From assembly GCA_029289095.1 (NCBI GenBank), contig JARFUG010000026.1, forward strand, positions 1 to 40,539: a stretch of 40,539 nucleotides of DNA, in the 5' to 3' direction. The notes below the pieces were generated by a model. The model saw nothing but the letters and a program-made list of their open reading frames with translations, did no database searches and was not told where the DNA came from. The position numbers and the translations under genes were made by a program. Of this stretch, positions 16,955-26,551 are shown in pieces. Each line of letters starts with the position of its first letter. Positions within the stretch are counted from its first letter, which is position 1. This DNA is from Desulfuromonadales bacterium (GTDB lineage Bacteria; Desulfobacterota; Desulfuromonadia; Desulfuromonadales; JACZKF01).

Positions 16955-19506
16955 GAGACGACGACGTTGACCAGACGACCCGGGACCACGATCACCTTGC
17001 GGACGCTCTTCCCTTCGATGGAGCGCGCAACGTTCCCCTCGGCGAGGGCGGCCGTCTCGATCTGCTCCTGGGTCGCATCGGCGGGCACGACGACCTTTCC
17101 GCGCACCTTGCCGTTGACCTGGACGACAATGGTTTTTTCGTCCTCCACGAGAGCCGCCTCCTCCCACTCCGGCCAGCCGGCCGACTCCACCCCTCCCTCG
17201 TGTCCGAGGCAGGCCCACAGCTCTTCGGAGAAGTGGGGAACGAAGGGGGCGAGAAGACGTACGATCGACTCGAGAGCCTCGCGCAGAACACCGGGATTTT
17301 GCGCCTTGGGCTCGAAGGTGTAGACCGCATTGACGAGTTCCATGACCGCGGCGATGGCGGTGTTGAAGTGGAAGCGCCCGTCGATGTCTTCTGTGACCTT
17401 GCGGATGGTGCGGTGAATCTGGCGCCGAAGGATCCGGGCTTCACCCTGCACATCGACGGAGTCGGCGGCGTCGCGCACCGTCTCGAGATTGTCGTAAACG
17501 GCCCGCCAAACCCGGTTCAGGAAGCGATAGCACCCTTCGACCCCCTGCTCGTTCCACTCGAGGTCTTTCTCCGGAGGGGCTGCAAAGAGGGAGAAAAGTC
17601 TTGCCGTATCGGCACCGTACCTGGCGATGAGGCTGTCGGGATCGACCACGTTCTTCTTCGACTTGCTCATCTTCTCGTTGCGTCCCAGTGACGCCTCGGC
17701 GCCGCACCTGGCGCACTTGCCGTCGACAACCTCTTCGGGATAGAGCCATCCGTGGGTCGGGCAGGAGCGGGTCTCCATGCAGACCATCCCCTGCGTAAGC
17801 AGATTGGTGAACGGCTCGTCGATCCGCATCATCCCCAGGTCGCGCAACACCTTGGTGAAAAAGCGCGCATAGAGCAGATGCATGACGGCGTGCTCGACCC
17901 CGCCGATGTATTGATCGACGGGGAGCCAGTGCTCGACTCTTTCGCGATCGACGGGTCCGAAGGTGAAGTCGGGGCAGGCGTAACGGGCAAAATACCAGGA
18001 ACTCTCGACAAAAGTGTCGAAGGTATCAGTTTCACGCCGGGCCGCTCCGTCGCAGGCGGGGCAGCGCGTCTCGACGAAGGAGGAGCTGGATGCCAGGGGG
18101 TTGCCGGCAGCGCCGGAAAATTCGACATCGGCCGGCAGCACGACGGGCAGGTCCTTTTCGGGGACGGGGACAATGCCGCACCGGTCGCAGTAGATGACGG
18201 GAATCGGCGTTCCCCAGTAACGCTGGCGGGAGACCCCCCAGTCGCGCAGGCGGAAGTTGACGCTCTTGCGGCCGAGCCCTTTTGTTTCGAGAAAATCGGC
18301 GATCTTCTCCTTCGCCGCTTCGTTGTCTAATCCGTCGAACGCCCCGGAGTTGTCCATGAGCCCCGGCCCGGTCCAGGCCTCGGTCATGGTGGCGGCATCG
18401 AGACGCTCTCCGGTGGGCTGGATGACGACCACCAGGGGGAGATCGTATTTGCGGGCGAACTCGAAATCGCGTTGGTCATGGGTGGGAACAGCCATGACGG
18501 CTCCCGTCCCGTACTCCATGAGAACGAAGTTGGCGAGGAAGACGGGCATTCTGCGGCCGGTAACGGGATTGATGCACCAGGCGCCGGTGAAGACCCCTTC
18601 TTTTTCCATCTCGTCGCTGGTGCGGCGGAGCTTGTCGAGTTTTCGGACTCGGGAGATGAATGCCTCAACGGCATCGCGCTGTTCGGGGGAGACCAGTTCC
18701 TGCACCAGAGGATGTTCGGGGGCAAGACTCATGAAGGTCGCGCCGAAGAGCGTATCCTGCCGGGTTGTGAAGACCCGTACTGTGCGATCGGAGTTTTCGA
18801 CGGGGAAATCGATCTCACAGCCGGTGCTGCGCCCGATCCAGTTGCGCTGCATCGTCAGGACCGATTCCGGCCAACCCGGCAGGCGGTACGTTCCGTCGAG
18901 CAGTTCCTGCGCATAGTCGGTGATCTTGAAGAACCACTGCTCGAGTTCCTTGGGCTCGACCTCGCTGTCGCAGCGCCAGCAGCGCCCATCCTCGACCTGC
19001 TCGTTGGCCAGAACCGTCGCGCAGTCGGGACACCAGTTCACCGACGAACTCTTCTTGTAGGCCAGCCCCCGCTCGTACATGCGCAGGAAAATGAGCTGCT
19101 CCCACCGGTAATACTCGACGTCGCAGGTGGCGAACTCCCGATCCCAATCGTAAGACAGACCCATCTTCTTGAGCTGGGCGCGCATGTTGGCGATATTCTC
19201 GTAGGTCCAGCGAGCCGGATGAGTGCCGTGCTGGATGGCGGCGTTCTCGGCGGGCAGCCCGAAGGCGTCCCATCCCATCGGGTGCAGGACGGAATAGCCC
19301 TGCAGGCGCTTGAAACGGGCGATGACATCCCCGATGGAGTAGTTACGCACATGCCCCATGTGGATGCGCCCCGAAGGATAGGGAAACATCTCGAGCAGGT
19401 AGTACTTGGGACGGGGAGAATCGTCGTGCGCCTTGAAAGCGCGCGTCTCCTCCCATCTCTGCTGCCACTTTCTCTCGACGGCGCCGGCATCGTAGCGTTC
19501 TTGCAT
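16951..19506 (-). CDS. leuS: Leucyl-tRNA synthetase
   Basis: Class I synthetase of 851 residues that charges tRNA-Leu. The HMGH form of the HIGH motif is at residues 49-52 and KMSKS follows late in the protein ([10 protein letters not shown]). The CP1 editing domain has [12 protein letters not shown] and [20 protein letters not shown]. Cysteine pairs of a zinc module are visible (CPDC and CWRC before the editing domain, CPAC and CARC later). It overlaps lptE at its end. The 162-base gap to infA shows no leader structure apart from the infA terminator. Confidence 0.98.
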   Translation of the reverse strand: MQERYDAGAVERKWQQRWEETRAFKAHDDSPRPKYYLLEMFPYPSGRIHMGHVRNYSIGDVIARFKRLQGYSVLHPMGWDAFGLPAENAAIQHGTHPARWTYENIANMRAQLKKMGLSYDWDREFATCDVEYYRWEQLIFLRMYERGLAYKKSSSVNWCPDCATVLANEQVEDGRCWRCDSEVEPKELEQWFFKITDYAQELLDGTYRLPGWPESVLTMQRNWIGRSTGCEIDFPVENSDRTVRVFTTRQDTLFGATFMSLAPEHPLVQELVSPEQRDAVEAFISRVRKLDKLRRTSDEMEKEGVFTGAWCINPVTGRRMPVFLANFVLMEYGTGAVMAVPTHDQRDFEFARKYDLPLVVVIQPTGERLDAATMTEAWTGPGLMDNSGAFDGLDNEAAKEKIADFLETKGLGRKSVNFRLRDWGVSRQRYWGTPIPVIYCDRCGIVPVPEKDLPVVLPADVEFSGAAGNPLASSSSFVETRCPACDGAARRETDTFDTFVESSWYFARYACPDFTFGPVDRERVEHWLPVDQYIGGVEHAVMHLLYARFFTKVLRDLGMMRIDEPFTNLLTQGMVCMETRSCPTHGWLYPEEVVDGKCARCGAEASLGRNEKMSKSKKNVVDPDSLIARYGADTARLFSLFAAPPEKDLEWNEQGVEGCYRFLNRVWRAVYDNLETVRDAADSVDVQGEARILRRQIHRTIRKVTEDIDGRFHFNTAIAAVMELVNAVYTFEPKAQNPGVLREALESIVRLLAPFVPHFSEELWACLGHEGGVESAGWPEWEEAALVEDEKTIVVQVNGKVRGKVVVPADATQEQIETAALAEGNVARSIEGKSVRKVIVVPGRLVNVVVS

Positions 19507-19574
19507 AAAACCTCCGCAGCCGTCTGGCCGCGTTCGCAGGGTCGGGTCTCCCCGATGCCTGACATAGAAACAGG

Positions 19575-19594
19575 AAAACCGGCGAGACGCCGGT
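19575..19594 (-). terminator. Probable terminator after infA
   Basis: A 7-bp perfect stem (19578-19584 with 19588-19594) with a 3-nt loop, followed on the minus strand by TTTT (19578-19575). It lies in the infA-leuS gap. The stem is GC-rich but short, so it may be partial. Confidence 0.55.
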
Positions 19595-19668
19595 ATTGTC
19601 CTCTTCGGATACTCCTCGACCCTGCTTATCCTGGCATCCGGGAACGAGGAGATGCCCCTGCCAGAGGG

Positions 19669-19887
19669 CTACTTCTCCCTGTAGGTAATCCGCCCGCGGG
19701 TCAAATCGTATGGGGAAAGCTCTACCGTCACGCGATCTCCTGGAAGAATTCGGATATAGAATTTGCGCATCTTTCCGGAGATGTGGGCCAGGACGATGTG
19801 GCCGTTGTCCAGCTTGACCCGGAACATGGCGTTGGGCAGGGGTTCGATGACCGAACCCTCGACTTCGATCGCTTCTTCTTTTGACAA
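19669..19887 (-). CDS. infA: Translation initiation factor IF-1
   Basis: 72-residue OB-fold protein that binds the 30S A site during initiation. It spans the full family length with characteristic segments: [38 protein letters not shown] and [12 protein letters not shown]. The ribosome site AAGGAGG lies ahead of the ATG. It is a single gene with its own promoter and terminator, between the chemosensory operon and leuS. Confidence 0.97.
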   Translation of the reverse strand: MSKEEAIEVEGSVIEPLPNAMFRVKLDNGHIVLAHISGKMRKFYIRILPGDRVTVELSPYDLTRGRITYREK

Positions 19888-19937
19888 AGGGAGCCTCCTT
19901 CAGGGTGAAATCTGCTGTCTCCAGAGAAATTGCAGAT

Positions 19938-19967
19938 ATTTAACATAACAGTCCGGGGGATTGTCAA
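19938..19967 (-). promoter_or_regulatory. Candidate promoter of infA
   Basis: Minus-strand -35 TTGACA (19967-19962, perfect), 18-nt spacer, -10 TTAAAT (19943-19938). It lies just downstream of the cheB stop and 50 bases before infA, giving infA expression independent of the chemosensory operon. Confidence 0.55.
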
Positions 19968-19999
19968 CCCTGGAGAGTCATGGCGGGCATTTTCCAATC

Positions 20000-21061
20000 T
20001 CAATGGGGTGTTGCGCCGCAGCGTTTCAGGATTTCGCTGCACATCGACGGCAGCCCAACGACGGCATCGACGACGCCGGTGGCGATCGCTTCCTTGGGCA
20101 TGCCGAAAACGACGCTCGTGTCTTCGGCCTCGGCGAGCACCTCTCCCCCCTTTTCCTTGATGCGGCGCACCCCTGCGGCGCCGTCGCTCCCCATGCCGGT
20201 CAGCACCACCCCGAGAAGACGCGAGCCGTAAACGTTTGCCGCCGACTCGAACATGACATCGACGGAAGGGATGTAGAGCTGCTTCGCAGGGGGGTCGACG
20301 GGATAAACTGCCACTTCTTGCCCCCTTTTTCGAAAGGTGAGGTTCTTTCCCCCGGGCGCCAGAAGAACCCGCCCCGGACGCATGACGTCCCCGCTTTCGG
20401 CTTCGCGGATCTCCAGAGCCGAAAAGCGATTGAGTCGCTCTGCGAATGTTCGGGTGAAGTGGGGAGGCATGTGCTGGGTAACGGCGAACCCGATCGGCAA
20501 CGGGTGCTGTATGGCGGAGAATATCGTTTGAAGGGCCTGGGGTCCTCCGGTTGACGCACCGAGAACGACCTGATCGAATCGAAGATCGGCTGGAACTGCA
20601 GCAGTGGGTGCAGAAGATGTCTCCTTGGCTGATCCGGAAGAGCGCTTCAGGATTTTCCCCATGTCGGTGCGTGAAATTTCCAGGACTTTGCGTTCGAGAT
20701 CTTTGCGGATGTTGAAGAGTTCCGGGGAGATCTTTGCCGAGGGCTTGGCAATGAACTCGACGGCTCCAAAATCGAGCGCTCTGAAGACGTCATCATCGTC
20801 GGAGCGCGCCGAGACGACGATGACCGGCGTGGGCCGGTTTTGCATGATGATGCGCAGGAAGGTGAAGCCGTCCATCCGCGGCATCTCAAGATCGAGGGTG
20901 ACCAGGTCTGGCTGCAGGTCGATGACCTTGCGCAGCCCGTCCTCTCCATTGACGGCATATCCGACGACCTGGACGCCTGGGATCTCTTCGAGCATCTTGA
21001 CGATGGTGCGGCGGTTATAGGCCGAATCATCGATAACCAGAATGCGTATAGCCCTGTTCAT
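20000..21061 (-). CDS. cheB: Chemotaxis protein-glutamate methylesterase CheB
   Basis: Removes methyl groups from (and can deamidate) chemoreceptor glutamates. The 353-residue protein has an N-terminal receiver domain with Asp11, Asp12 and the phospho-acceptor Asp57, then a linker at about 125-160 and the methylesterase domain. The catalytic triad is complete: Ser170 (GASTGGPQA), His197 (QHMPPH) and Asp293 (GMGSDGAAG). Its ATG overlaps the cheR stop (ATGA, 21058-21061). It is the last gene of the chemosensory operon. Its presence with CheR implies adaptation of methylated receptors, although none is encoded here. Confidence 0.96.
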   Translation of the reverse strand: MNRAIRILVIDDSAYNRRTIVKMLEEIPGVQVVGYAVNGEDGLRKVIDLQPDLVTLDLEMPRMDGFTFLRIIMQNRPTPVIVVSARSDDDDVFRALDFGAVEFIAKPSAKISPELFNIRKDLERKVLEISRTDMGKILKRSSGSAKETSSAPTAAVPADLRFDQVVLGASTGGPQALQTIFSAIQHPLPIGFAVTQHMPPHFTRTFAERLNRFSALEIREAESGDVMRPGRVLLAPGGKNLTFRKRGQEVAVYPVDPPAKQLYIPSVDVMFESAANVYGSRLLGVVLTGMGSDGAAGVRRIKEKGGEVLAEAEDTSVVFGMPKEAIATGVVDAVVGLPSMCSEILKRCGATPH

Positions 21062-21933
21062 AAGAACTTCCCGGTGGAAGGGAGCGCGGGGCGCTGGTAA
21101 ACCATGTCGTGAGTGAAATGACGCAGAATGAAGGCATTGCTGATGTTCATGAGCGACTCGGAGTGTCCAAGCAGGAGGAATCCCTCCGGCCTCAACCGCT
21201 GAAAGAAGGTGTCGACGACCCGCTTCTTGGCAGGGATGTCGAAATAGATAATGACGTTTCGGCAGAAAATCGCATCGACGGCGCCCAGAAGACCGACCCG
21301 GGGGACATCGAAGAGGTTGAGGTGACTGATGGTGACCAGATTGCGCACCTCGTCGCAGATTCTGAATTTTCCTTCGGTCTCGGTGAAAAACTTCAACCGG
21401 TAGTCCCGGCTCGTTGCACGAAAAGAGGCTTCACCATAGACCCCTTTTCGTGCGATCTGCAGAACCCGCTGGCTGATGTCGGTGCCGATGATTTCGATGT
21501 CCCACCCCTTGAATGCAGGCATCTCGAGGATAAGCATGGCGATGGTATAGGGCTCTTCTCCGGTGGAGCAGCCAGCACTCCAGATCCGGAGCTTTTTCTT
21601 CCCTTCGGCCTCCTTGAGGGCGCGCATCTCGGGGAGGATTTCCTGTGTGAACGTCTTGAGTTGAAAATCCTCCCGGAAAAAGTATGTCTCGTTGATCGTG
21701 AGGGCGTCGACGACCTCCGAAAGCTCCTGCTCCTTGCTCTTGCCGTACCGAAGCAGGTAATAATAGTCTTTGAAGCTCTTGAGCTGGTAGTGCTGCACAC
21801 GCCTGCCGAGCCGCTTCTGAAGAAGATATTTCGAATTCTCGCAGAAATGCAGGCCGCAGTGCTGGTAGACGTAGTCCCGCAGCAGGCGAAACTCCTCATC
21901 GCTCAGAGGGATATCGGGTGCAAGAAGAAGCAT
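21058..21933 (-). CDS. cheR: Chemotaxis protein methyltransferase CheR
   Basis: SAM-dependent methyltransferase that adds methyl groups to receptor glutamates. The 291-residue protein has the N-terminal helical CheR domain (about 8-60) and the catalytic domain. The latter contains LRIWSAGCSTGEEPYTIAML (SAM motif I), EIIGTDIS, and the late FCRNVIIYFD and LGHSESL motifs. No TPR or C-terminal receptor-tethering extension is seen. It lies 6 bases after the HEAT-repeat gene and overlaps cheB. Confidence 0.96.
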   Translation of the reverse strand: MLLLAPDIPLSDEEFRLLRDYVYQHCGLHFCENSKYLLQKRLGRRVQHYQLKSFKDYYYLLRYGKSKEQELSEVVDALTINETYFFREDFQLKTFTQEILPEMRALKEAEGKKKLRIWSAGCSTGEEPYTIAMLILEMPAFKGWDIEIIGTDISQRVLQIARKGVYGEASFRATSRDYRLKFFTETEGKFRICDEVRNLVTISHLNLFDVPRVGLLGAVDAIFCRNVIIYFDIPAKKRVVDTFFQRLRPEGFLLLGHSESLMNISNAFILRHFTHDMVYQRPALPSTGKFL

Positions 21934-21939
21934 CGGAGT

Positions 21940-23952
21940 TCACCCTCCCGACGCTCTGAGGCCATCAAGGAGTTCACGCAGATGCTGCCGCACAAGATCA
22001 TCGTCCTCCACCTGCAATCTCCCCTCCAGAATGGTGCGACAGCTCGCTCCGACAAGTTCCGACAGAGCGCGGGCGAATGTAATGCGTACATCCCAATGGC
22101 GGTGATTGATCAGATCGCTGCAGACCGAAGGTATCCAGTCTCTATGCCCTGCCTGTACGAGAAGTTTGAGCGCCGCATTGACGACTTCCTCATCGCTGTG
22201 CCGCAGCGCCTGCTCCAGATGACCCTGCGTGTCGCCGGGATCGAATTGCGCCAGTATTTCGAGAGCGGCGATGGTGACAAGTCCTACTGAATCGCACAGC
22301 GCCTCGGCGACGAGTTCCATCGCACCCTTCCCTCCGAACTTGCCCAGGGACCGCACGGCGCAGGTGCGCACCCAGAGGTCTTCGTCGTGCAGGGCCGACT
22401 GGAGCGCCTCGAGAGCCTGCGGGTCGTCGATTTCTCCGAGCAGACAGACGGCTTGCTGACGCACCTCGCTGTCTTCATCGGTCAGGGCCAGTGTGAGGGA
22501 CGGCAGATGACGACGCGCGGCCCGTCCGTCGAGTGAACGAATCGCCGCCTGTCGCACAATCGAGGCCTCGTCCTTCATGGCAAGGGCGATGGCCTGGTCG
22601 ACCTCTTCGGAATCGAGCTCTGAGAGGGCAAGGACAGCCAGGCGGCGCTGTTCGGGAGCCTCGGCATGCAAAAAGGGACGAAGCGCGCTGAATGTCTCCT
22701 GCGGATGGCGCGCGCCCAGAGCGCAAAGGGCGATCTGCGCTGAATCCCGAACCTCGAAGGCGGGATCATCGAGGCGGCGCACAAGTGGTGCGATGGCGCC
22801 GGTTCCTCCGATCGCTCCGAGGGAATGCGCGCTGGCCGAACGCAGTTCCGCATCGGCACTTTCGAGCCCTTCGAACAACAGCCCATCCACGCCCGGACAG
22901 CTACTTCGGCCGAAGACAAACGCGAGGCAGGCGCGGGCCCCCGGGTCCGAATCGTGCCACAGCGAGGCAAGGCTCTGCGGCACGCTGCGCCCGAGATTCA
23001 CAAGCGCCTGGACGGCGATCTCCCTCGTCTCCGGCGTCAGAGTCAGGCTAAGCAGACGCGTCGCGAAACGTCCGTCGGCGCATTCTCCAAGAAGTTTTAC
23101 TGCGGCCTTGCGAACCTCGGGATGAATGCTTTCCAGAAGGGTCGAAAGCGCGAGGGGAGCCGCGCCTCCGGTTGCCTGCGTCAGAATCTTCTTCACCTCT
23201 TCGGGATGGTGCACGCCGATGCGATCGATGGCAAGCGCGGCGGCTTCCCGGACATTGCGCAACGGATCGGCAAGGCCTTCGAGCAGAAGCGGCAGCGCCT
23301 TCACGGCTCCGATATGACCGAGGCAGTCGAACAGCGCTTTTCTCAGGACCTTCTCTTCGTTCAGGGGGAGAAGCGGATCGATGGGAACTTCGGTTCCAAT
23401 GCGGCCGAGTGCGTCGAGAACAACGAAACGGAAGGAAAGATCGGGATCCTTCAGTGCCGCAAGAAGAGGGGCGATAGCCTCCGGGCAACCAATTTTGCCG
23501 AGATTTTCGGCAGCCGCCGAGCGGACGTTCTCATCGGGGTCGCCAAGGGCTTCCACCAGCACGGCGCAGGAGGCGGGGTCGCCTATTTCACCGAGAATAT
23601 CGCAGACGAATTTACGGACATCGTGATCGCGACTGCTGACCTCTTCGACCAGGAGCGGAACCGCTTTGCGGGCGAGGGCAATGAGGATTTCAACGGCGGT
23701 ATTGCGAAGTCCCGCGTTGTCTTCGGAATAGAGCAGTTCGATAATCTCGCCGGCCAGATCGGCCGCCTGCGGGACTGCCAGAAAAAGTTCGGCCGCTTCC
23801 TTTCGGATACGCCAGCTCTCGTCGCCAAGAGCCCAGTAGAGGCTTCTCGGATCGTATTCCTTTCCGCCACTGGAAATAAGGCTGAGAGCCTGGAGCCGTC
23901 GCTCCTCTTCGGTTGAGCTCTTCAGCTCTTCAATCTTCCCCGCATCGGTCAC
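21940..23952 (-). CDS. HEAT-repeat protein of the chemosensory operon
   Basis: 670-residue protein made almost wholly of tandem HEAT/PBS-lyase-type repeats of about 31 residues, roughly 18-20 copies. They show the recurring pattern DxDxxVRxxAAxxLGxIG (for example DENVRSAAAENLGKIG, DSEVRQQAVCLLGEID). No catalytic motif, signal peptide or membrane segment is present, so it should be a soluble curved scaffold. The start is GTG with AGGAGG five bases upstream. It lies between cheW and cheR. HEAT proteins near che genes occur in deltaproteobacteria, but their partner is not established; a role as a protein docking platform is inference. Confidence 0.85.
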   Translation of the reverse strand: MTDAGKIEELKSSTEEERRLQALSLISSGGKEYDPRSLYWALGDESWRIRKEAAELFLAVPQAADLAGEIIELLYSEDNAGLRNTAVEILIALARKAVPLLVEEVSSRDHDVRKFVCDILGEIGDPASCAVLVEALGDPDENVRSAAAENLGKIGCPEAIAPLLAALKDPDLSFRFVVLDALGRIGTEVPIDPLLPLNEEKVLRKALFDCLGHIGAVKALPLLLEGLADPLRNVREAAALAIDRIGVHHPEEVKKILTQATGGAAPLALSTLLESIHPEVRKAAVKLLGECADGRFATRLLSLTLTPETREIAVQALVNLGRSVPQSLASLWHDSDPGARACLAFVFGRSSCPGVDGLLFEGLESADAELRSASAHSLGAIGGTGAIAPLVRRLDDPAFEVRDSAQIALCALGARHPQETFSALRPFLHAEAPEQRRLAVLALSELDSEEVDQAIALAMKDEASIVRQAAIRSLDGRAARRHLPSLTLALTDEDSEVRQQAVCLLGEIDDPQALEALQSALHDEDLWVRTCAVRSLGKFGGKGAMELVAEALCDSVGLVTIAALEILAQFDPGDTQGHLEQALRHSDEEVVNAALKLLVQAGHRDWIPSVCSDLINHRHWDVRITFARALSELVGASCRTILEGRLQVEDDDLVRQHLRELLDGLRASGG

Positions 23953-24101
23953 GAAATCCTCCTGTGCCGCTTCGGATTATTAAAACTGGCACAAATCATC
24001 ATCTCACAAGACATTTCCGTCCGGCAGGGGCGCGGGCACAGCTCGGTCGAGCCTACCTCCCCAAGGGACGGTCGAAAAATCGGCCCAGCAGAAGACCGCA
24101 G

Positions 24102-24629
24102 TCAGGCCAGGGCTTTGCTCTGTTCCGGAAGCAGAATCGCCTCCAGATCGATCTTCTCTTCGGTGGAAAGAATCATCTTGAGATTCAGGAGCAGAATCAG
24201 GTCTTCCTCCCGGCGGCAGACGCCGGAGAAGAAGTCAGCGCCCCTGCCCTTCAGAAACCTGGGGGTAGGCAGAACTTCCTGGCGGGAATAACGCCGTACT
24301 TCGGTCACCTCGTCGACGACAAGGCCGATGATTTTCTTTTCAACCGTGCAGATGATCACCCTGGTCTTGCGGGTGAATTCCGGGTTCTGATCGAATCGCT
24401 TTCGCAGATCGACGACGGGAATGACCGCTCCTCGCAGATTGATGACACCTTCGACGAAGGCGGGAGCCTTGGGGATCGGAGTCATCTTGAGCGGACGGAT
24501 GATCTCCTTGATGCGCATGATGTCGAGCGCATAAAACTCGCTCCCGATGCGAAAGCATGCAAGTTGAATTTCATTGCGCACCGCTTCGGGAGCCCGAAGA
24601 GCCGCGTTGGTTTCGGAGTGAGCTGTCAT
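24102..24629 (-). CDS. cheW: CheW-like coupling protein (short form)
   Basis: 175-residue SH3-like CheW-domain protein that bridges receptors and CheA. Family motifs are visible: QLACFRIGSEFYALDIMRIKEI, VEGVINLRGAVIPVVDLRKRF, IGLVVDEVTEV. A short, slightly acidic N-terminal tail (about 20 residues) precedes the domain. It overlaps the receiver gene by ATGA (24626-24629). A 149-base gap separates it from the HEAT gene, and I see no gene in that gap. Confidence 0.92.
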   Translation of the reverse strand: MTAHSETNAALRAPEAVRNEIQLACFRIGSEFYALDIMRIKEIIRPLKMTPIPKAPAFVEGVINLRGAVIPVVDLRKRFDQNPEFTRKTRVIICTVEKKIIGLVVDEVTEVRRYSRQEVLPTPRFLKGRGADFFSGVCRREEDLILLLNLKMILSTEEKIDLEAILLPEQSKALA

Positions 24630-24997
24630 TTCATCAAAAAGCGCTGGATGGTTTCGATCACCATCGCAGACTTGAAGGGCTTCGTAATATACCAGTCGGC
24701 GCCGACCTTCTCCCCCCGAGCCATGTCTTCTCGGCTCTTTTTGGCGGTCAGCATGATGACCGGGATATGGCGGGTTTCCTGGTTGCTCTTGATGCGACGA
24801 CAGACTTCGAAGCCGTCGATCTCGGGGAGCATGATGTCGAGCAGCACGAGATCGGGATGCTCCTTCGCGATGGCGTCGAGAGCTTCCTGGCCGTTGGGTA
24901 CGCCCTGGACTTCATACCCCTTGGAGGTGAGCAGGATGCTTTCCAGTTTGAGAAGACTTTCCTCATCTTCAACGATCAGAATCTTTTTCTTCGACAC
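24626..24997 (-). CDS. Single-domain response regulator (receiver protein)
   Basis: 123-residue stand-alone receiver. It has the acidic pair around residues 10-12, phospho-acceptor Asp54 (LVLLDIMLPEIDGFE), Thr84 and Lys106 (TKPF). There is no output domain. The sequence is closer to PilH/PleD-type receivers than to the CheY at 28586, so the operon has two distinct phosphate acceptors, one perhaps acting as a phosphate sink. It lies between two cheW genes and is coupled to the downstream one. Confidence 0.92.
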   Translation of the reverse strand: MSKKKILIVEDEESLLKLESILLTSKGYEVQGVPNGQEALDAIAKEHPDLVLLDIMLPEIDGFEVCRRIKSNQETRHIPVIMLTAKKSREDMARGEKVGADWYITKPFKSAMVIETIQRFLMK

Positions 24998-25019
24998 TGA
25001 CCACTCCTTTCTTGGATTG

Positions 25020-25730
25020 TCAGACGAGTTCGGTATTGATGACGCTGGGCAACTGCAGCAGAATCATCATTCTGCCCTGGTGTCTGCCGACCCCCTCCAC
25101 CATCTCGCGGTCGATGCCCGTAAGGACGGCCGGGGGGGGTTCGATCGTCTGCCGTGAAAGCTGCACTACCTGCGAAATATGATCAACCAGCAGGCCCACG
25201 ATTCGATCCTGCACCTGGCAGACGATGATTCTCGAGACTTCGGAAATCTCTACTTTTCCGAGCTTGAGTCGCTGCTTGAGATCGAAGACCGGAATGATGA
25301 TCCCCCTCAGAGAGACGATTCCGAGAATGAAACCAGGAACCCGTGGGATATCTGTGACCTCCCTCGGTTTTATTATCTCGCGAATGAAAGTGATGTCCAG
25401 AGCGTATTCTTCTTTATCCAGGACGAAGGTGAGAAATTTCCTCCCCTCCGTTTCGTCCTTCTCGACATGTCCGGAAACAGCCTGAAGGTACGACTCCTCG
25501 GTAGCCAGATCGAGATCGAGTGGTGAGGCGAAAAGTGCTGTGAAAGGATCCTCAGGATCGAGCGGCACGGAGATGGGTGCGCGCTCCCTCAAATCCTTTT
25601 CCTTTTCCGCAGGTGCGCCCTGGACCTGACGGGTATGACGCGGCTCAGCGCTGCCGGCCTGGAAAGCGGGCCGGTTTCGATCGGTTTCTTTGGAAGAATT
25701 CGCCTTCTTGCGTATGGCAGCCAGATCCAT
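25020..25730 (-). CDS. CheW-domain protein with long N-terminal extension
   Basis: 236-residue protein. Residues 1 to about 95 are charged, low in hydrophobics and rich in Lys, Glu and Pro, so probably disordered. The rest is a CheW domain (FLTFVLDKEEYALDITFIREI, ILGIVSLRGIIIPVFDLKQRL, VGLLVDHISQVVQL). It may couple the kinase to a different receptor class or to the neighbouring ATPase. It starts 14 bases after the ATPase stop. The extension has no domain I recognise. Confidence 0.88.
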   Translation of the reverse strand: MDLAAIRKKANSSKETDRNRPAFQAGSAEPRHTRQVQGAPAEKEKDLRERAPISVPLDPEDPFTALFASPLDLDLATEESYLQAVSGHVEKDETEGRKFLTFVLDKEEYALDITFIREIIKPREVTDIPRVPGFILGIVSLRGIIIPVFDLKQRLKLGKVEISEVSRIIVCQVQDRIVGLLVDHISQVVQLSRQTIEPPPAVLTGIDREMVEGVGRHQGRMMILLQLPSVINTELV

Positions 25731-25744
25731 GGGTCCGTTCCTGA

Positions 25745-26551
25745 TCAGGAGATGAGTTCAAGTTCAGGCATGATCGCCTCGATGATGTCCGCTCCGATGC
25801 GCGAGGCTTCCCTGCCGAATCCCTCCAGCAATGCAAGGGATGCGGCGTGGTTGATCTTGCGAGGGATCCCCCCGGCGTAGCGGTGGATCCTCTCCACTGC
25901 ATCGGGACGAAAGAGGCCGGGAGCGCCACCGACCACTCGCAGGCGGCAATCGAGGTACTCTCCGGTCTCCTCCAGATCGAGGGGGCAAAGGCTGAACTGC
26001 ATTCCGATCCTCTGCCTCAGCGGTTCGTAGACCGGATGGGAGAGACGCTTGCGCAGTTCTGGCTGTCCCATGAGTACGAGGCTCATGAGGTTGCGATCGT
26101 CGAGCTGAAAATTGGTCAGGAGCCTGATCTCATCGAAGGTTTCCTTGTACTGCACGAGTTGGGCCTCATCGATGATCAGCACGGGGCAGATCCCTTGCTC
26201 GAAAAGAGAATACAGGGCCGCGCCGATCTGTTCCAGAAGATCGGCCTTGAGCCGTGCAGGCTCGTCGATCTCCAGACGCAGCGCCACCGCCCGCAGAAAC
26301 TCCAGTGGAGTAAGACGCGGATTGATGAGCAGAAGGACCTTGTAGCGTCCGTCAAGCTCATCCATCAGGCGTCGCGACAGCGTCGTCTTGCCGCAGCCGA
26401 TATCGCCGGTAAGAAGGACCAGATCGCGCTCCTCCACGGCATAAAGCAGACGCGCCAGGGCTTCGCGGTGCATCCGTCCCATATAGAGAAATCGCGGGTC
26501 CGGCGTCTTGCTGAACGGCTTTTCGGTAAAACCGTAAAACGCGTTATACAT
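25745..26551 (-). CDS. ExeA/GspA-like AAA ATPase
   Basis: 268-residue AAA ATPase of the ExeA/MSHA-M family. The family start MYNAFYGFTEKPFSKTPDP is followed by Walker A GDIGCGKTT (49-57) and Walker B VLIIDEA (124-130). A conserved SLVLMGQPELRKRL sensor-like stretch comes next, then the arginine-rich LRQRIGMQF. In type II secretion and pilus systems such proteins act on peptidoglycan passage; related ones (TniB) serve transposition. This copy lacks the C-terminal peptidoglycan-binding domain and membrane segment of ExeA, so it should be cytoplasmic. The ATG at 26551 overlaps the cheA end by 8 bases and has AGGGGGGAG upstream. Its job here is unknown. Confidence 0.87.
   Translation of the reverse strand: MYNAFYGFTEKPFSKTPDPRFLYMGRMHREALARLLYAVEERDLVLLTGDIGCGKTTLSRRLMDELDGRYKVLLLINPRLTPLEFLRAVALRLEIDEPARLKADLLEQIGAALYSLFEQGICPVLIIDEAQLVQYKETFDEIRLLTNFQLDDRNLMSLVLMGQPELRKRLSHPVYEPLRQRIGMQFSLCPLDLEETGEYLDCRLRVVGGAPGLFRPDAVERIHRYAGGIPRKINHAASLALLEGFGREASRIGADIIEAIMPELELIS

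Noticed and set aside
19507-19668. Search for a T-box, tRNA or riboswitch ahead of leuS
   Set aside because: Only the short infA terminator hairpin was found, with no T-box core or cloverleaf.
18472-19884. 470-codon plus-strand open frame
   Set aside because: Antisense to leuS and infA, with composition typical of a reverse reading of a GC-rich gene.
23953-24101. Gap between cheW and the HEAT gene checked for a small gene or sigma-54 promoter
   Set aside because: A TGGCAC is present, but no matching TTGC at the right spacing, and no short open frame with a ribosome site was found.
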